From positions 5,010,501-5,074,500 of the forward strand of contig JAGFBZ010000258.1 in NCBI GenBank assembly GCA_018398805.1: DNA of 64,000 nt, written 5' to 3'. This stretch comes from Hirundichthys speculiger. Its lineage: Eukaryota > Chordata > Actinopteri > Beloniformes > Exocoetidae. Under the pieces are notes generated by a model. The model was given only the letters and a program-made list of their open reading frames with translations, was not told the origin of the DNA and made no database searches. Both the position numbers and the translations under genes were made by a program. Positions 47,945 through 58,500 of this stretch are shown in pieces. Positions within the stretch are counted from its first letter, which is position 1, and every line of letters starts with the position of its first letter.

Positions 47945-48370
47945 TTTGGGGTTTTTCTTGGTTTTCTTGAGTCTTGTCTTATTTTCATGTATTGGTGTCC
48001 TTTTCTGTTGCTAATAACTTTACTTCCTGTCTTATTTTGACAGTACAGTTTTCCCCACTTACTTTTGCTGTGTTTTACTTCCTTTTCAACAAGTTTCCCT
48101 GATTGTTTTCACCATCAGCTCATGTATATATTGTCCTTGTTATTTTCTCTCTCGGTTGCTGTCCATCTTGCTACATCTTGTTGTCTTAGTGCTTCTTATC
48201 ACATCTTGTTTTTGACTCTGCTCTCAACTCGTTCCTGTTCAGTTTCTGCATTTCTGTTTTCTGTTTTCTGGCTCTATTTTGAAGAACCTAAAGTACTAGT
48301 TCTTGGGATTTTTCCTGCCCTGGCAGCGCTTTTGGTTTACTTCAATAAAGGACTGGGTTTGATTACTCCT
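47945..48370 (+). repeat. Dispersed repeat family B, plus copy
   Basis: Pyrimidine-rich DNA with TTTCCCTGATTGTTTTCACCATC, TGTATATATTGTCCTTG and TTTACTTCAATAAAGGACTGG, in the same order as the reverse complement of 19355-19980. The 124-codon hydrophobic frame at 48065-48439 is a product of TTC/CTG/TCT bias and is not a membrane protein gene. Confidence 0.6.
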
Positions 48371-48554
48371 GATTTCCTAGCCTCTCTATTATTTCAAATC
48401 TTAACAGAGACGAAGCTCGTTTTTTCAGGACTCTGGTAGATGCCATGTTGGCTGACTCTGCACAACCCCAGTTAATCCAATAACTCACAAATGGGAGAAA
48501 CAATGAGGCCTGATTGGAACATGACCACCTTAACTCAGTTTGTTGAAAAAAAAA

Positions 48555-48632
48555 AACCCTTACTACAATGTTGAATTTCCCTTCTGGGATTAATAAAGTA
48601 TTTTTCATTCATTTCATTTCATTTCATTACCA
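48555..48632 (+). repeat. LINE-type 3' tail with (CATTT)n
   Basis: TTGAATTTCCCTTCTGGGATTAATAAAGTATTTTTCATT is followed by a short (CATTT)n array. 'AATTTCCC...GGGATTAATAAAGTA' plus a microsatellite tail is the hallmark 3' end of a common fish retroposon. Confidence 0.7.
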
Positions 48633-48639
48633 CAAGCTA

Positions 48640-48830
48640 GTTATTTTCACTTAGCTGAGCTCATGCTAGCCAACGATGCTAACTATCATTACCGTGAATT
48701 CATTCTGACAGAATCTTTCCAGCCATCCTAGTTTCAAATGTTGCTACCAAAATTACATCTGAAACACGGACCGCCAGAACTCTGCTGGTGTTGACTTGCT
48801 TTTTTAGTGATTACTTGATGTACTGCACTT
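48640..48830 (+). repeat. Dispersed repeat family A, partial copy
   Basis: CATGCTAGCCAACGATGCTAAC, ATTCATTCTGACAGAATC and TTTCAAATGTTGCTACC repeat the order seen at 37960-38050 and 51740-51850. Confidence 0.55.
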
Positions 48831-50655
48831 TTCCAGACTTCTGCATTGGGTTTAGCTTTGAAAAACAGGTGTTGCCCTTATACTCAAAGGAAGTAATCAC
48901 ATTGATTTATACACGGTAGATCAAAATGTGCGCTGTAGCTACAGGTAAACAAGTCAATGGCAAAAAATGTAGATTATTAGTCCAATAATTTTGTAGTCAG
49001 TGGTTTGCATTGCTTGAATATCTACCTGACCCCTTGTAATATTACCGTCGTCAGTACATTTGATGCCTGGATCTAAGTCAGGATGAAGAAGAGGTGGGAA
49101 GTTCTGAAGTGTCCCGTTCAGTGCAAATGACTAACGAACGTTAGCGAGCATTGTTTAAATTGTATTTAAAGACCTGTCTGGTCACATTTTTCTCACTCCC
49201 ACTGTGTTGGCAAAGAAACTCATAAATAACTTAAAAGAGCTTAATGAAAATGATGATGGGTTCTGGGTCCAACCTTGCTGGTCGGGTGAGGCCTTTCTGA
49301 TGAGACTTTTTTTTTTTTACACTCCTTTCTCTTCACTTCTCTGGCATTTGATCCAGACCAAGTTAGAACATTACAGATTTAAACCCTTATATTGATGTCC
49401 TGGAGAAACCATTACTGAATAAACAAAGATTAAAAAAAAAAAAAAAGATTTGGAACCAATGTAAATATTTAGAATAATTGAAACCGGTGAGCAACATACA
49501 TAATATAGAATAGACTCACTGAACTCGAAACCATCCGCATTGAATCAACCTGATTTGGCTCTGTTATACTGCCAGACACATTCTTTGTTGCCAGAAAAAA
49601 AAAAAGTGTTTTGTTTCTTCTCAAAGAAAATAATGACTGCATTATCTGGCCAGAATCTGCATTTGGTTTTCTTTCAAGACTATGGGAGACTAAACAAGAC
49701 TGCGAGCCTCGGTTAGGACCCTGCACATTTCTCTGGGTGTAGTTTGATGAGAAAGCATGAAACACAGGATTGCATCAGCACCATGTAGTGTATCATCACG
49801 GCTGATAAAGCTATGAAGGCCAGCTCACTGATTAAGTCCTGCGCTAACTCAATCCGTGCATATATCATGTGAAACACAACACTGCTGGGAATTTCCTTGA
49901 GTGTGCGTGTGCCGGTAGGAGCACTCATACGTGCATCAGAGCGGCTGTTCATGTGTGTCACATGTGTTTCTCATTGGCCTATCTGAGCCCAGTTCTCACC
50001 TCTTAAGCCTCTGGGTTTATGTGCAAGGGGTTGATATGAGGCTAGCTTGAAAAATAGATTGTCTCTACGTTACAGATCCAAAGAAGAGAACTGCAGTGCT
50101 TCTGGCTGCATTAGGCTCAGTTAGATTGATAAGGTCCTGCTTTCAGATGACAAGTAATGAGTGTAGACGTCATGAAATGTAATGACTGTTTTTCAAAGTA
50201 CTCCTGAACTTACTGGCTCCTTTGCAAGTATTTGATGGACAAAATGATAATATTTTGCCAAATGCATATCAGATTGTTTTATACAGCTGTTTGGAATTGA
50301 AAACTGCATCTGCAAAAGTCCCCCGAGACACCTCAGTTAGAGAACTTTCAAAGAGTTTCAAAAATAAAGTATTTTCCTTATATTTTATCTCTCTTTAACA
50401 TGCTTTGGGTTTGAAACTGTAGGGAGGGTTTGACATATTTGGCTGCTGTTGTAACAACGACAGGAAAATTCATTCCTGGACTGTCTGAGACATTTGTTCT
50501 CCCCCGGCCTCCCAAGTTGAGAGTGCAATTCAAGGTCGCTTTTCTCCTCTCCTCTTCTCTCCATGATCCCCTCGTCCTCCTCCACCACCTCTCCTTCCCC
50601 ACTTTCACCCTCCCTCTGATCTCCAGCCTTGCCCTTGGCTGACATATCTCCTGGA
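48831..50655. other. Unique DNA, no gene seen
   Basis: Short frames only. A pyrimidine-rich segment at 50520-50630 yields overlapping 70-114 codon frames on both strands, a compositional effect. Confidence 0.5.

Positions 50656-50693
<38 letters not shown>
50656..50693. repeat. (TG)n(AG)n compound microsatellite
   Basis: About ten TG units followed directly by about eight AG units. Confidence 0.9.
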
Positions 50694-50715
50694 AATTCCT
50701 GAGAATATGTGTTGT

Positions 50716-50763
50716 CACACACTTCCTCCCTGAGGCTCAGAGGCCTCAGGGAGGAAGTGTGTG
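50716..50763. repeat. Perfect 21-bp hairpin with 6-nt loop
   Basis: CACACACTTCCTCCCTGAGG(C) at 50716-50736 and its exact complement at 50743-50763 enclose the loop TCAGAG. No mismatch occurs in 21 bp. It sits between two dinucleotide arrays (50656-50693 and 50891-50927). No transposon family is recognised. A small RNA precursor or a template-switch product are possible readings. Confidence 0.9.
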
Positions 50764-50887
50764 TGGACTTTCAAAGAAGTCTCTACAGGAGCACAGACTA
50801 GTGAAACCGAGGCTCCTTTCGACAGTATACCCACAGCAGCTGATTGAGTTTACTCTTCTGTAAGGGTAGCTGATGATTGTTAATGTT

Positions 50888-50890
<3 letters not shown>

Positions 50891-50927
<37 letters not shown>
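50891..50927. repeat. (AC)n microsatellite, about 18 units
   Basis: Uninterrupted AC array, a likely polymorphic marker. Confidence 0.95.
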
Positions 50928-50929
<2 letters not shown>

Positions 50930-50930
<1 letters not shown>

Positions 50931-51589
50931 CTTTGCTTTACCACAGCCACCCTGGACCAACACCAGTTTGCCTACAGACCCAGAAGAAGAAAAAAACTAC
51001 ATAGTCAAGGTGTCAGTCAGGTTACAAGCAGATCGATTAGAGTGACCATATTGTCCTTTTTACAGTTTTCTGATAGTATGATGAATTATCATCATAGGCA
51101 TGACCTGAGGCTTAGAAAATAAGGTAAACATATGTTTTTTATTTCTCAAAAGTCATCTCTCTGTGATGTCAGAGACTGTGGCATTTGTTGAGTTGGTCCT
51201 ATTCCAAAGGGAGAGCACATCCATAATAGCCAGAAGTTCAGCAGTCATTTCAAAAGCAGAAGTTTACAACTGTGCAGTGAGGATTGGGTGTGTTTTCCGT
51301 CTCGGTGGATTTGCTCGTACTTCCTACCTCCGGGTCTCACTGGGGATGGAAGCGCCGTGGTCCGGCTGTGTCGCATTTTCTGCCCTGTCCTCAGCATGAC
51401 CTCAGGTCCCACTGGGAGCACTTTTGAAGTTGAGCGCTTCCTATAGCTCCTGAATAGTTGAATAGTTCCTATTCGGTAGGAACATACCTAGGGACATAGA
51501 AATATTGTAATGCTCCACTTCCGCTCCGAGACCAGTAGCTATTTCTATCCATATCTTTGTTATCCTTAAACACAATGAGTGGTGTCATG
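50930..51589. other. Unique DNA, no gene seen
   Basis: No supported exon. The 78-codon plus frame at 51163-51399 has mixed composition but no splice signals. Confidence 0.5.
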
Positions 51590-52120
51590 CCCCAGTGGGA
51601 CCATAGACTCTATAAGAAGAACTGGCACAAATCCCCCTACAACATCACCCACAGGATTTCTGAAAAGTGCTCTTGAAGTCCCGTACTACGTAGAATATGC
51701 CCACTTGATGTCAGTCACTGTTAGCTATTTTAGCTTGGCTGGCTTAGCTTCTGCAAATCCCATGATGTTCATTAGTGTTATTTCACATCAGCTCTGATCA
51801 AGTCTCACCAAGCATCCTCATTTCAAGTGTTGCTACTGGCCACAACATCTGAAATGAGTGCTGCCAGAGCTGAAACAATTACTCTCAGAGCTCTGCTAAC
51901 TCCACAGATGATGGAGATAGACCAATTGCAGTCAGCCCACGGGTTGTGGGATGATTGACTGAGGGTCCCAGCTGACTTTCACTTTGAAGGGACCTGCAGG
52001 TGCCATGGATGTGAAATCAAGCTCCTTTTATTAATGAAGATTGACTTGCTTTTGGAGCCAACACTTAGTGGTCAGTCGAGGAACTGCAGCGTTTCATCTT
52101 GAACTGACTTCCATGTATGA
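51590..52120 (+). repeat. Dispersed repeat family A, best plus copy
   Basis: It contains CATAGACTCTATAAG near its start, ATCACCCACAGGATTTCTGAA, TTTCAAGTGTTGCTACTGGCCACAACATC and, near its end, TGACTTGCTTTTGGAGCCA, then GTGGTCAGTCGAGGAACTGCAG. The reverse complement matches 3075-3890 over most of its length. No preserved open frame or terminal repeat was seen. It is a useful reference copy for this family. Confidence 0.65.
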
Positions 52121-52289
52121 TATCGATTTTTTTTCAACCTAGAAAAATTCATTCATTCACTCAAATGTCAAAAAACAATAAACAAAATTAGGTTGTTTTG
52201 AAGCAAATAGTTTTGACTCAATTTGTTTTCTGAATGATCAATATCATCTGATGAAACTTGATTTTTCATCTCTACTTTTAATTTTGATA

Positions 52290-52390
52290 TTAACTGGGTA
52301 GAATATAGCAATATATCATGATGTAATATCGTATTGTGGCCCAAGTATCACGATACATTTCGTATTGCGACGTCCTTGCCAATACTCACC
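52290..52390. repeat. MITE-like fragment (ATATCGTATTGTGG)
   Basis: GATGTAATATCGTATTGTGGCCCAAGTATCACGATACATTTCGTATTGCGACGTCCTTGCCAATAC has the internal palindromy (ATCGTATTG against CACGATAC) seen in hAT-like fish MITEs ending in CTTGCCAATAC. The other terminus was not found. Confidence 0.45.
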
Positions 52391-54210
52391 CGTAACGGAT
52401 ACTGTGAAAACATGTGCGTCTGACTGGCAACAAATCACGAGCCATCAGCTCTGCCTATTGGAAAGCCTCCACGAACTTAACTGGTCAGAAAAAAAACAAA
52501 ATAAAATTGAACACATGAGCCAAATCTGCTTGTTTTAAGGAAAAGCCTCTCCTTGGGATTCTTGGTCTATGTTTATCAGATGATTACAGGCTTTTGAAGT
52601 TATGCTGGGTGCAAACTCCCTCCAGAGGTACCAGAGATGAACATTCTGTTAATACCATGTACTATATATTGTTAGTCCATCCATTCATTACAGCTCTTCC
52701 TCTAACTGACTGAAATATACCGACACCCCACTTCTCACTCTTTCTGCCACACGAGCATCTATTTGCAAAAGCAATCCATTGCTGTCTATTTAGTAAACTA
52801 CTGTCATCTTTGTATTATCTAGTCAATTGATGGTTTTTAAAATTCCTTGAAATGAAATAATACTGAGCAGAATCAATTGACTCCAGCAGCTTTACATGTT
52901 GGGTTCCAGCTTGAAAGAACAAATGTTACAATATTACTCACTTTTCCTTCCTTGGAGAGTTGATCATGTGCAGAGGTCTTTGGGTCAGCAAAGGTTTAAA
53001 GATTAGACAGTGTCATATAGAAGTGGTTTAGTATTAACTCAAAGAGTGAGGTGTAGTCACTTTAAGTTCTATAGGAAGGAAAAGGAAATGGGGCATTTAG
53101 GGATTCAGAGAGCATAACAGAGGAAATCAGGTATTTAAAGAATAAAATGTCAATTCTTCAAAACTAAAAATGGATGGGTCATGATTACACTGACACTGAA
53201 TGACCTAATATGGGTTTATTAGGTGATCAGTTGCATCTGTGAGAGCTTTCACAGACGGATACATCTTGAGAATTTAATTGTGAGTTCTCTTGGAGTTAAC
53301 CAATGAAGGGTGTGAATATTACTTACAAACGATTTCAGTGACTGTGTTGGTGATTATTTGTGCAAAGCATATGTGCTTGGTCTTTTGCACTCTGTGTCCA
53401 GTGGCAGCTTGTTAGCAAATCATACTGCCTTACTGGTAATCAGATACTGTACCTCTTCAAAAATGAACCATGCAGAGGGGTGAAAAGGAACATACTTCCT
53501 GCCTAAAACTAGCTCCCATTCCTCATCTAAGGAAAACATCATTACCACAAAATGCTGATATAATTTAAAGGACTTTCTAGTCCATGCAGCATAAACCAGT
53601 GTTGCGATCAAAACTTGTCATCTGCGATGTAAGGTGCAGACTTAAGTACTGGTTTAAAGTTAAATTCAATTTTAAAATCCCAAAAAGTCTGAAGAGTTCC
53701 CTACAGTGATACCCAGACCTTTACAGGTGTGACCATTGAAGACAATGAAGATTATGCAGCCACTACACTGCTGCTGCAAGACCAGCTGGGGATGCAGACA
53801 GGAATGAGAAGCTGCCATCCATTTACAGATCATTGTGGCATGGACATCCCATTCACAATCTTCTTTCAGGGCCCCCTTTAAATCCTTTATGTAAGTTAAG
53901 TGTTGGTCTTTTAGCCAGGCAGTGACTGTCACGTCGAGCCATTGTATTCAGGAGTGAGGACGCAGCAGGAAGCCCCAGGCAGTGTTGTGGCAACTTCCAT
54001 CCACTCAAGTTGACCTTAACAACCATCCAACCTAATTTGGTCAAAGACTCAAAAACTGAAATGTCCTGGTTTTCCAGAGTGTCTGACAAAGTGTAAAGGC
54101 ATGCTAGCTATGATAGATTAACTGCTGGAGGTCCTGCACAGGCTGCAGGTAGCATGCCGGATGTGATGTGTGTTTTTAGCCTAATTAGTGGAGTTTCTGT
54201 GTGTTGTGTA
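52391..54210. other. Unique DNA, no gene seen
   Basis: Short frames only. A possible 36-nt exon-like block on the minus strand just right of 52930, with donor GGAAAA|GTGAGT, is too small to support. Confidence 0.5.
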
Positions 54211-54241
54211 GGTGTGTGTGTGTGTGTGTGTTTGTGTGTGT
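54211..54241. repeat. (TG)n microsatellite
   Basis: TG array with one TTT interruption. Confidence 0.9.
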
Positions 54242-55034
54242 GCAGGGTCTAGATGTGCCTTGAGCTATGAACAACACATCAACTAAATGAGATTAACATT
54301 TAACCAGAGCATTCACTTGCCTTCGCACACCTGTATAGAAAAAAGCGAAAAAGCAACCCTTCAGGAAACTGTCCCTGTAGGGGGGAACAGACTGTTGATT
54401 TACTTGATTCAACAATTACCACTCAGAGGTGGCAAGAATTCCAGAAATGTGGAACAGTTGCGTTCCATCTCATTCACTCTGAGTTTTTCCCCTCATGGAC
54501 ATACCTGAATTAGTTGGCTAAGCTTCTCCGGTGTCACACTTCGTCTCACCCTCAAAGGTCAACTTGTCATTCTCAATTATAAAATTCCTTTTAAAAATCA
54601 GTGATGTTGTAAACAGGGGTGAGGCAATGGGATAAGCTTCACCTGACGACTGTGCACAGCTGACACAAGCTGACTGTGAATAGAATAACTTTTTACCCAA
54701 AGTAATAGTATGCCTTTCATTTAGGAAGGTTTATCAGTTTTAAACCACATTTTTCTGTCCCAAATGAAATGATCAGGAAAACGCATCTCTCTTGAAGCCA
54801 CCTTAGCTTAAACAGTACAGTAATTTGTTTTTAAAAGGCACATTTCAAATCATTAAATCTACTACACTGTCTTCATCTGAAACAACTGCTAATCATAGAC
54901 GTGAGGGCAATGTCAATAACCAGCCAATAACTACTTTTTGTTGTTGTTTTTCAAGATACACTACCTGGCCAAAAAAAAAAAAGTCGCTAACCAAAAAAAA
55001 AGGTCATACACTCTAATATTTTGTTGGACCGCCT

Positions 55035-56383
55035 TTAGCTTTGATTACAGCATCCATTTGCTGTGGCATTTTGTTTCAATATCTTCTGCAATGTCACAAG
55101 ATTTATTTCCATCCAGTGTCGCATTAATTTTTCACCAAGATCTTGCATTGATGATGGTAGAGTCTGACTGCTGCGCAAAGCCTTTTCCAGCACACCCCAA
55201 AGATTCTCAATGAGGTTCAGGTCTGGACTCTGTGGTGGTCAATCCATGAATGAAAATGATGTCACATGCTCCCCGAACCAGTGTTTCACAATTTGAGCCT
55301 GATGAATCCTGGCATCGTCATCTTGGAATATGTCCGTGCCATCAGGGCATATTCTGTTGCTGAACCTGGACCTGACCAACTGCAGCAACCCGAGATCATA
55401 ACACTGCCCCAGAAGGCTGGTACAGTAGGCACTAGGCATGATGGGAGCATCACTTCATCTGCCTCTCTTCTTACCCTGATGGACCCATCACTCTGGAACA
55501 GGGTCAATCTGGACTCATCAGACCACATGACCTTCTTCCATTGCTCCAGAGTCCAATCTTTATGCTCCCTAACAAAATGAAGCCTTTTTTTCCAGTTAAG
55601 CCTCACTGATTAGTGGTTTTCTTAAGGCTACACAGCTGTTTAGTCCCAATCCCTTGAGTTCCCTTCACATCATACATGTGGAAATGCTCTTACTTTCACT
55701 TTTAAACAGCCCTGAGTTCTACTGGTGTTTTTCTTCGATTTGATCTCACCAAGTGTTTAAGTAATCGCTGACCACGATCATTGAGGATTTTTTTTCCAGC
55801 CATTTCCTCCTCGAAGACGATGGGTCCCCACTATCCTTCCGGTTTTTAATTAATCTGTTGGACAGTTCTTAACCCAATTATGGTAGTTTCTGCAATCTCC
55901 TTAGATCAGCCATTCCCAATCTTCAGAATACCAAGGCCCAATTTGAAATGTGAAAAATCTCCGCGGCCCACCGAAACCTTTAATCACAACTGTGATCAAC
56001 ATACAGGTCTGGAAGTTATATTCTGACATTAATGTAAGGGGTCAACAAGTAAGGTGACGCTTGTCATATTAAGTTAAGATGACGGTAGAATAACACTTAA
56101 CTGGTTTGTTTTGTTACTTCTTAATGTTTTTAAATCATGTTGTTAATATTTTACAGAAATTAGAAACATATTTAAAAAAGATCGAGGATTTAAAACATTT
56201 GTTTAATTTTAATGACCTCTCACGGCCCACCTGCAGTACCACGACGGCCAACCAGGGGGCCGCGGCCCACACTTTGGGAATCACTGCCTTAGATGTTTTC
56301 TCTGCTTGATGATGCCAAGTGATTTGACCCTTCCTAAACAGACTAACATCTTTTCCACGACCACGGGATGTGTCTTTCGACAT
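55035..56383 (-). pseudogene. Tc1-like DD34E transposase, disrupted
   Basis: The start is MSKDTSRGRGKDVSLFRKGQ at 56383, followed by the N-terminal paired-like DNA-binding region, which is interrupted by a 380-bp hAT insertion. The catalytic core reads WKKVMWSDESRLTLFQSDG with the first Asp, then [11 protein letters not shown] with the second Asp. SPDLNLIENLWGVLE holds the Glu at the DD34E spacing. A W-to-stop change (TGA at 55239-55241, after FSFMD) and at least one frameshift around 55400 also disable it. The expected terminus NGCCNQS is followed by TAA at 55035-55037. It would have cut and pasted its own transposon at TA sites. Confidence 0.88.
55907..56286. mobile_element. hAT MITE nested inside the Tc1 transposase
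   Basis: The 380-bp insert begins CAGCCATTCCCAATC and ends GGGAATCACTG; the complement of the right end reads CAGTGATTCCCAAAGTGTGG. The flanking octamer CCTTAGAT is present at 55899-55906 and 56287-56294, an exact 8-bp hAT duplication. Both sub-terminal regions carry CGCGGCCCAC. Removing it and one octamer restores contiguity of the Tc1 DNA. Confidence 0.92.
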
Positions 56384-56486
56384 GGTTGTTTAGGAAATGA
56401 GAAGCAACTCAATGCACCTGTTGGGGTTAAAAAACTTTTTTTTAGTTAAATCCAAGTGGCAACTTTTTTTTGGCCAGTACAGTGTA

Positions 56487-57809
56487 TCAGACTGTGATGG
56501 TTATGTCTCAAATGCGACCACTGTTTTAGTGCCAACTGTTTGATTATATTTCCTTTCAGTGACATTAGATTGCACTTTCGTGGTCTGCAGTAGGCCGGTC
56601 TACAACTAGCAAGCCAACAATACAACAGTACATTTTGGTGCTTTTGAGGGAGTTTACCCACAAGAATAGTCTTTTTGAATTCACTCTGAATACACAGCCT
56701 TCAAAAAGGAAAGCTTTTATTTACCAGTCGTTGGGCATTTTTAGAAATAATGGATTCCATGGAAGGTAATTTTCGAAAGGATAGTAAGTTATATTACTGT
56801 AACTATTAAAAAATCTTTCTTCTGTTTATATTTTAGTTAAAAAACAAAAGTAAGGAAGAACAGCACATTTCTGCATGTACATACACATACATGTGCAGTG
56901 TAAGCATTTCTAAGAGGCTGTCAAACACTCAGCCACTGTAGATCCTGACAGGAACCTCCTCCATGACTTAAACCAAGGGATCTGATGACAGACTGGACAG
57001 CGAAAACACCTCCCAAGCCGCAAGTTCTGCCTGAAGGTAATGACAGAGATTACATAAACAGACAAAGAGGAGAACGAAAACATTGATTGGAAAGAGACAA
57101 ATACAATTGATAGTAACTGACAAAACATGCATATGACCTGTGAAATCTGTAGTCATACATTAGAAATAACAAAGCCAGATGATCATTCCTGCTAACTCCT
57201 TCACATAATGGTTTGGAGATTCTTGCTGGGTCATTATGGAGCCCAGATTCCCACAGTTTGGTTGACAGTATTCCTTTAGGCAAAGTATGGAAGCACTTAC
57301 CTCACTCTGAGAAAAAGGGGCCTGAGGTTTTGCAGCTGAGTTTTACAGAGTCACAGAAAGAAGCGCCTGGTGGGTCATAACAAGGAAAGGAAACTTTTTT
57401 GTTTTTTTTTTAATGCAAATTATTTTATAAGTGCATGGCATTTGTATCCAAAACTTTTAGAGCCCAGTATTTGAATTTACTTCAGCTTGCTTGGCTATTT
57501 GTGGGTTTCCCAGCCGGTCATGACCCAGGCGCAAGCAGGCTCATCTTTCGGAGAGATAGTTTCACAGGGTTCAAAGTCACTTTAGTGCACAAATTCATTA
57601 GTCACGTAAATGACACGGTATGTGACTTTTTTTTCCCCAGTGTTATTAATGAAAAGATATCACTTTTCAAAGCAGTGCTGAAATCATATGCCATGATTTC
57701 GGTTTCACTCTTATGTTTGCGTCAAGCACGCTAATGGATCCAGTTAACATTTCCCATTGGATTGATTCACCACATAGTGTATGAGCTGTTATGCAAAACT
57801 GCAACATTC
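56487..57809. other. Unique DNA, no gene seen
   Basis: A minus-strand donor GAG|GTAAGT near 57296 follows an acceptor-like sequence, but all frames between them stop. A 99-codon plus frame at 57435-57734 has no exon signals. Confidence 0.45.
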
Positions 57810-58500
57810 TTCCCTTCCAGGCCCACTAATAGGACAAATAACTGGGATAACTTAGCAGGCTGCAGCATGACAGATGGTGTGGATGCATTTTATTGTATCT
57901 GGAAGCCAGCTATGCTGATCGGAAGATATCCTTCTCATGCTGCATTCTGCCATTCATTGCCCATGACATCCAAGCCAAACTGTGCAGTCCCACATCAATC
58001 TGGATTGTTTTCAAAGCAGTGTTCCATAAAGAAAAGGGGAAGAAGAGGAGAATGGATGAAGAGAAAGCATGAGATCAGAGATGTACAACGTGCTGCGCCT
58101 GACTCTGACGCTTTCATCAAGCTCGCTGTGTTTCTGTACACCAGAAGGTGACAGGGCGAGGATTTACTGACCCGGAGGCCCCTTTTGTGCTCTCCGCACG
58201 GCACTGATCCTCATTTCCTCCCTGGCCGCATGTGTGGGACTATGGGCTTGCCTTTCAAACCCCTCTACTGCTTTCTGTGTCTGCGGTAAACAGGCTTAAT
58301 GTTACAGATGCCTGTGTGAGGGAGCACAAAGCTGAAGCAAAGCTCATAGAGTGGCTCCATTCTGCATTTGGGCGACGAGAACAGGTGAAAAGGGAGCAAT
58401 CAGGATACGGAAGACGATCGGGTTTCCACAGAAAATGTTGAGGGGCTGCCTCTAATGGTAGCTGAATATGCGCTTCATCCGTGATGCACTACAGGTGAGT
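57810..58500. other. Higher-complexity block, possible conserved element
   Basis: This block has higher GC content and lacks recognised repeats. It holds two frames of 129 and 69 codons, the second including REHKAEAKLIEWLHSAFG. A consensus donor, CACTACAG|GTGAGT, is at 58497. The frames stop before that donor. It could be an upstream non-coding exon or enhancer of the gene starting at 61.7 kb, or a conserved non-coding element. None of these is proven by sequence alone. Confidence 0.3.

Larger units (their letters stand above)
54959..56484 (-). mobile_element. Tc1-like transposon, nearly complete
   Basis: The ends CACTACCTGGCC (54959) and GGCCAGTACAGTG (to 56484) are inverted terminal repeats. 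Both are flanked by TA (54957-54958, 56485-56486), the duplicated Tc1/mariner target. The transposase lies on the minus strand. Without the nested hAT insertion and its duplicated octamer, the element would be about 1.14 kb, somewhat short for a Tc1 element. Confidence 0.92.

Noticed and set aside
48065..48439. 124-codon hydrophobic plus-strand frame resembling a membrane protein
   Set aside because: It lies within repeat family B, whose pyrimidine bias forces Phe/Leu/Ser codons; the same DNA recurs at 19355-19980.
57290..57380. Immunoglobulin-like SVKLSCKTSG segment on the minus strand near a GTAAGT donor
   Set aside because: The frame stops just before the donor and there is no surrounding Ig domain; the resemblance is ten residues long.
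58232..58441. 69-codon plus-strand frame with REHKAEAKLIEWLHSAFG
   Set aside because: Stops before the donor at 58497; kept only as part of a higher-complexity block, not as a CDS.
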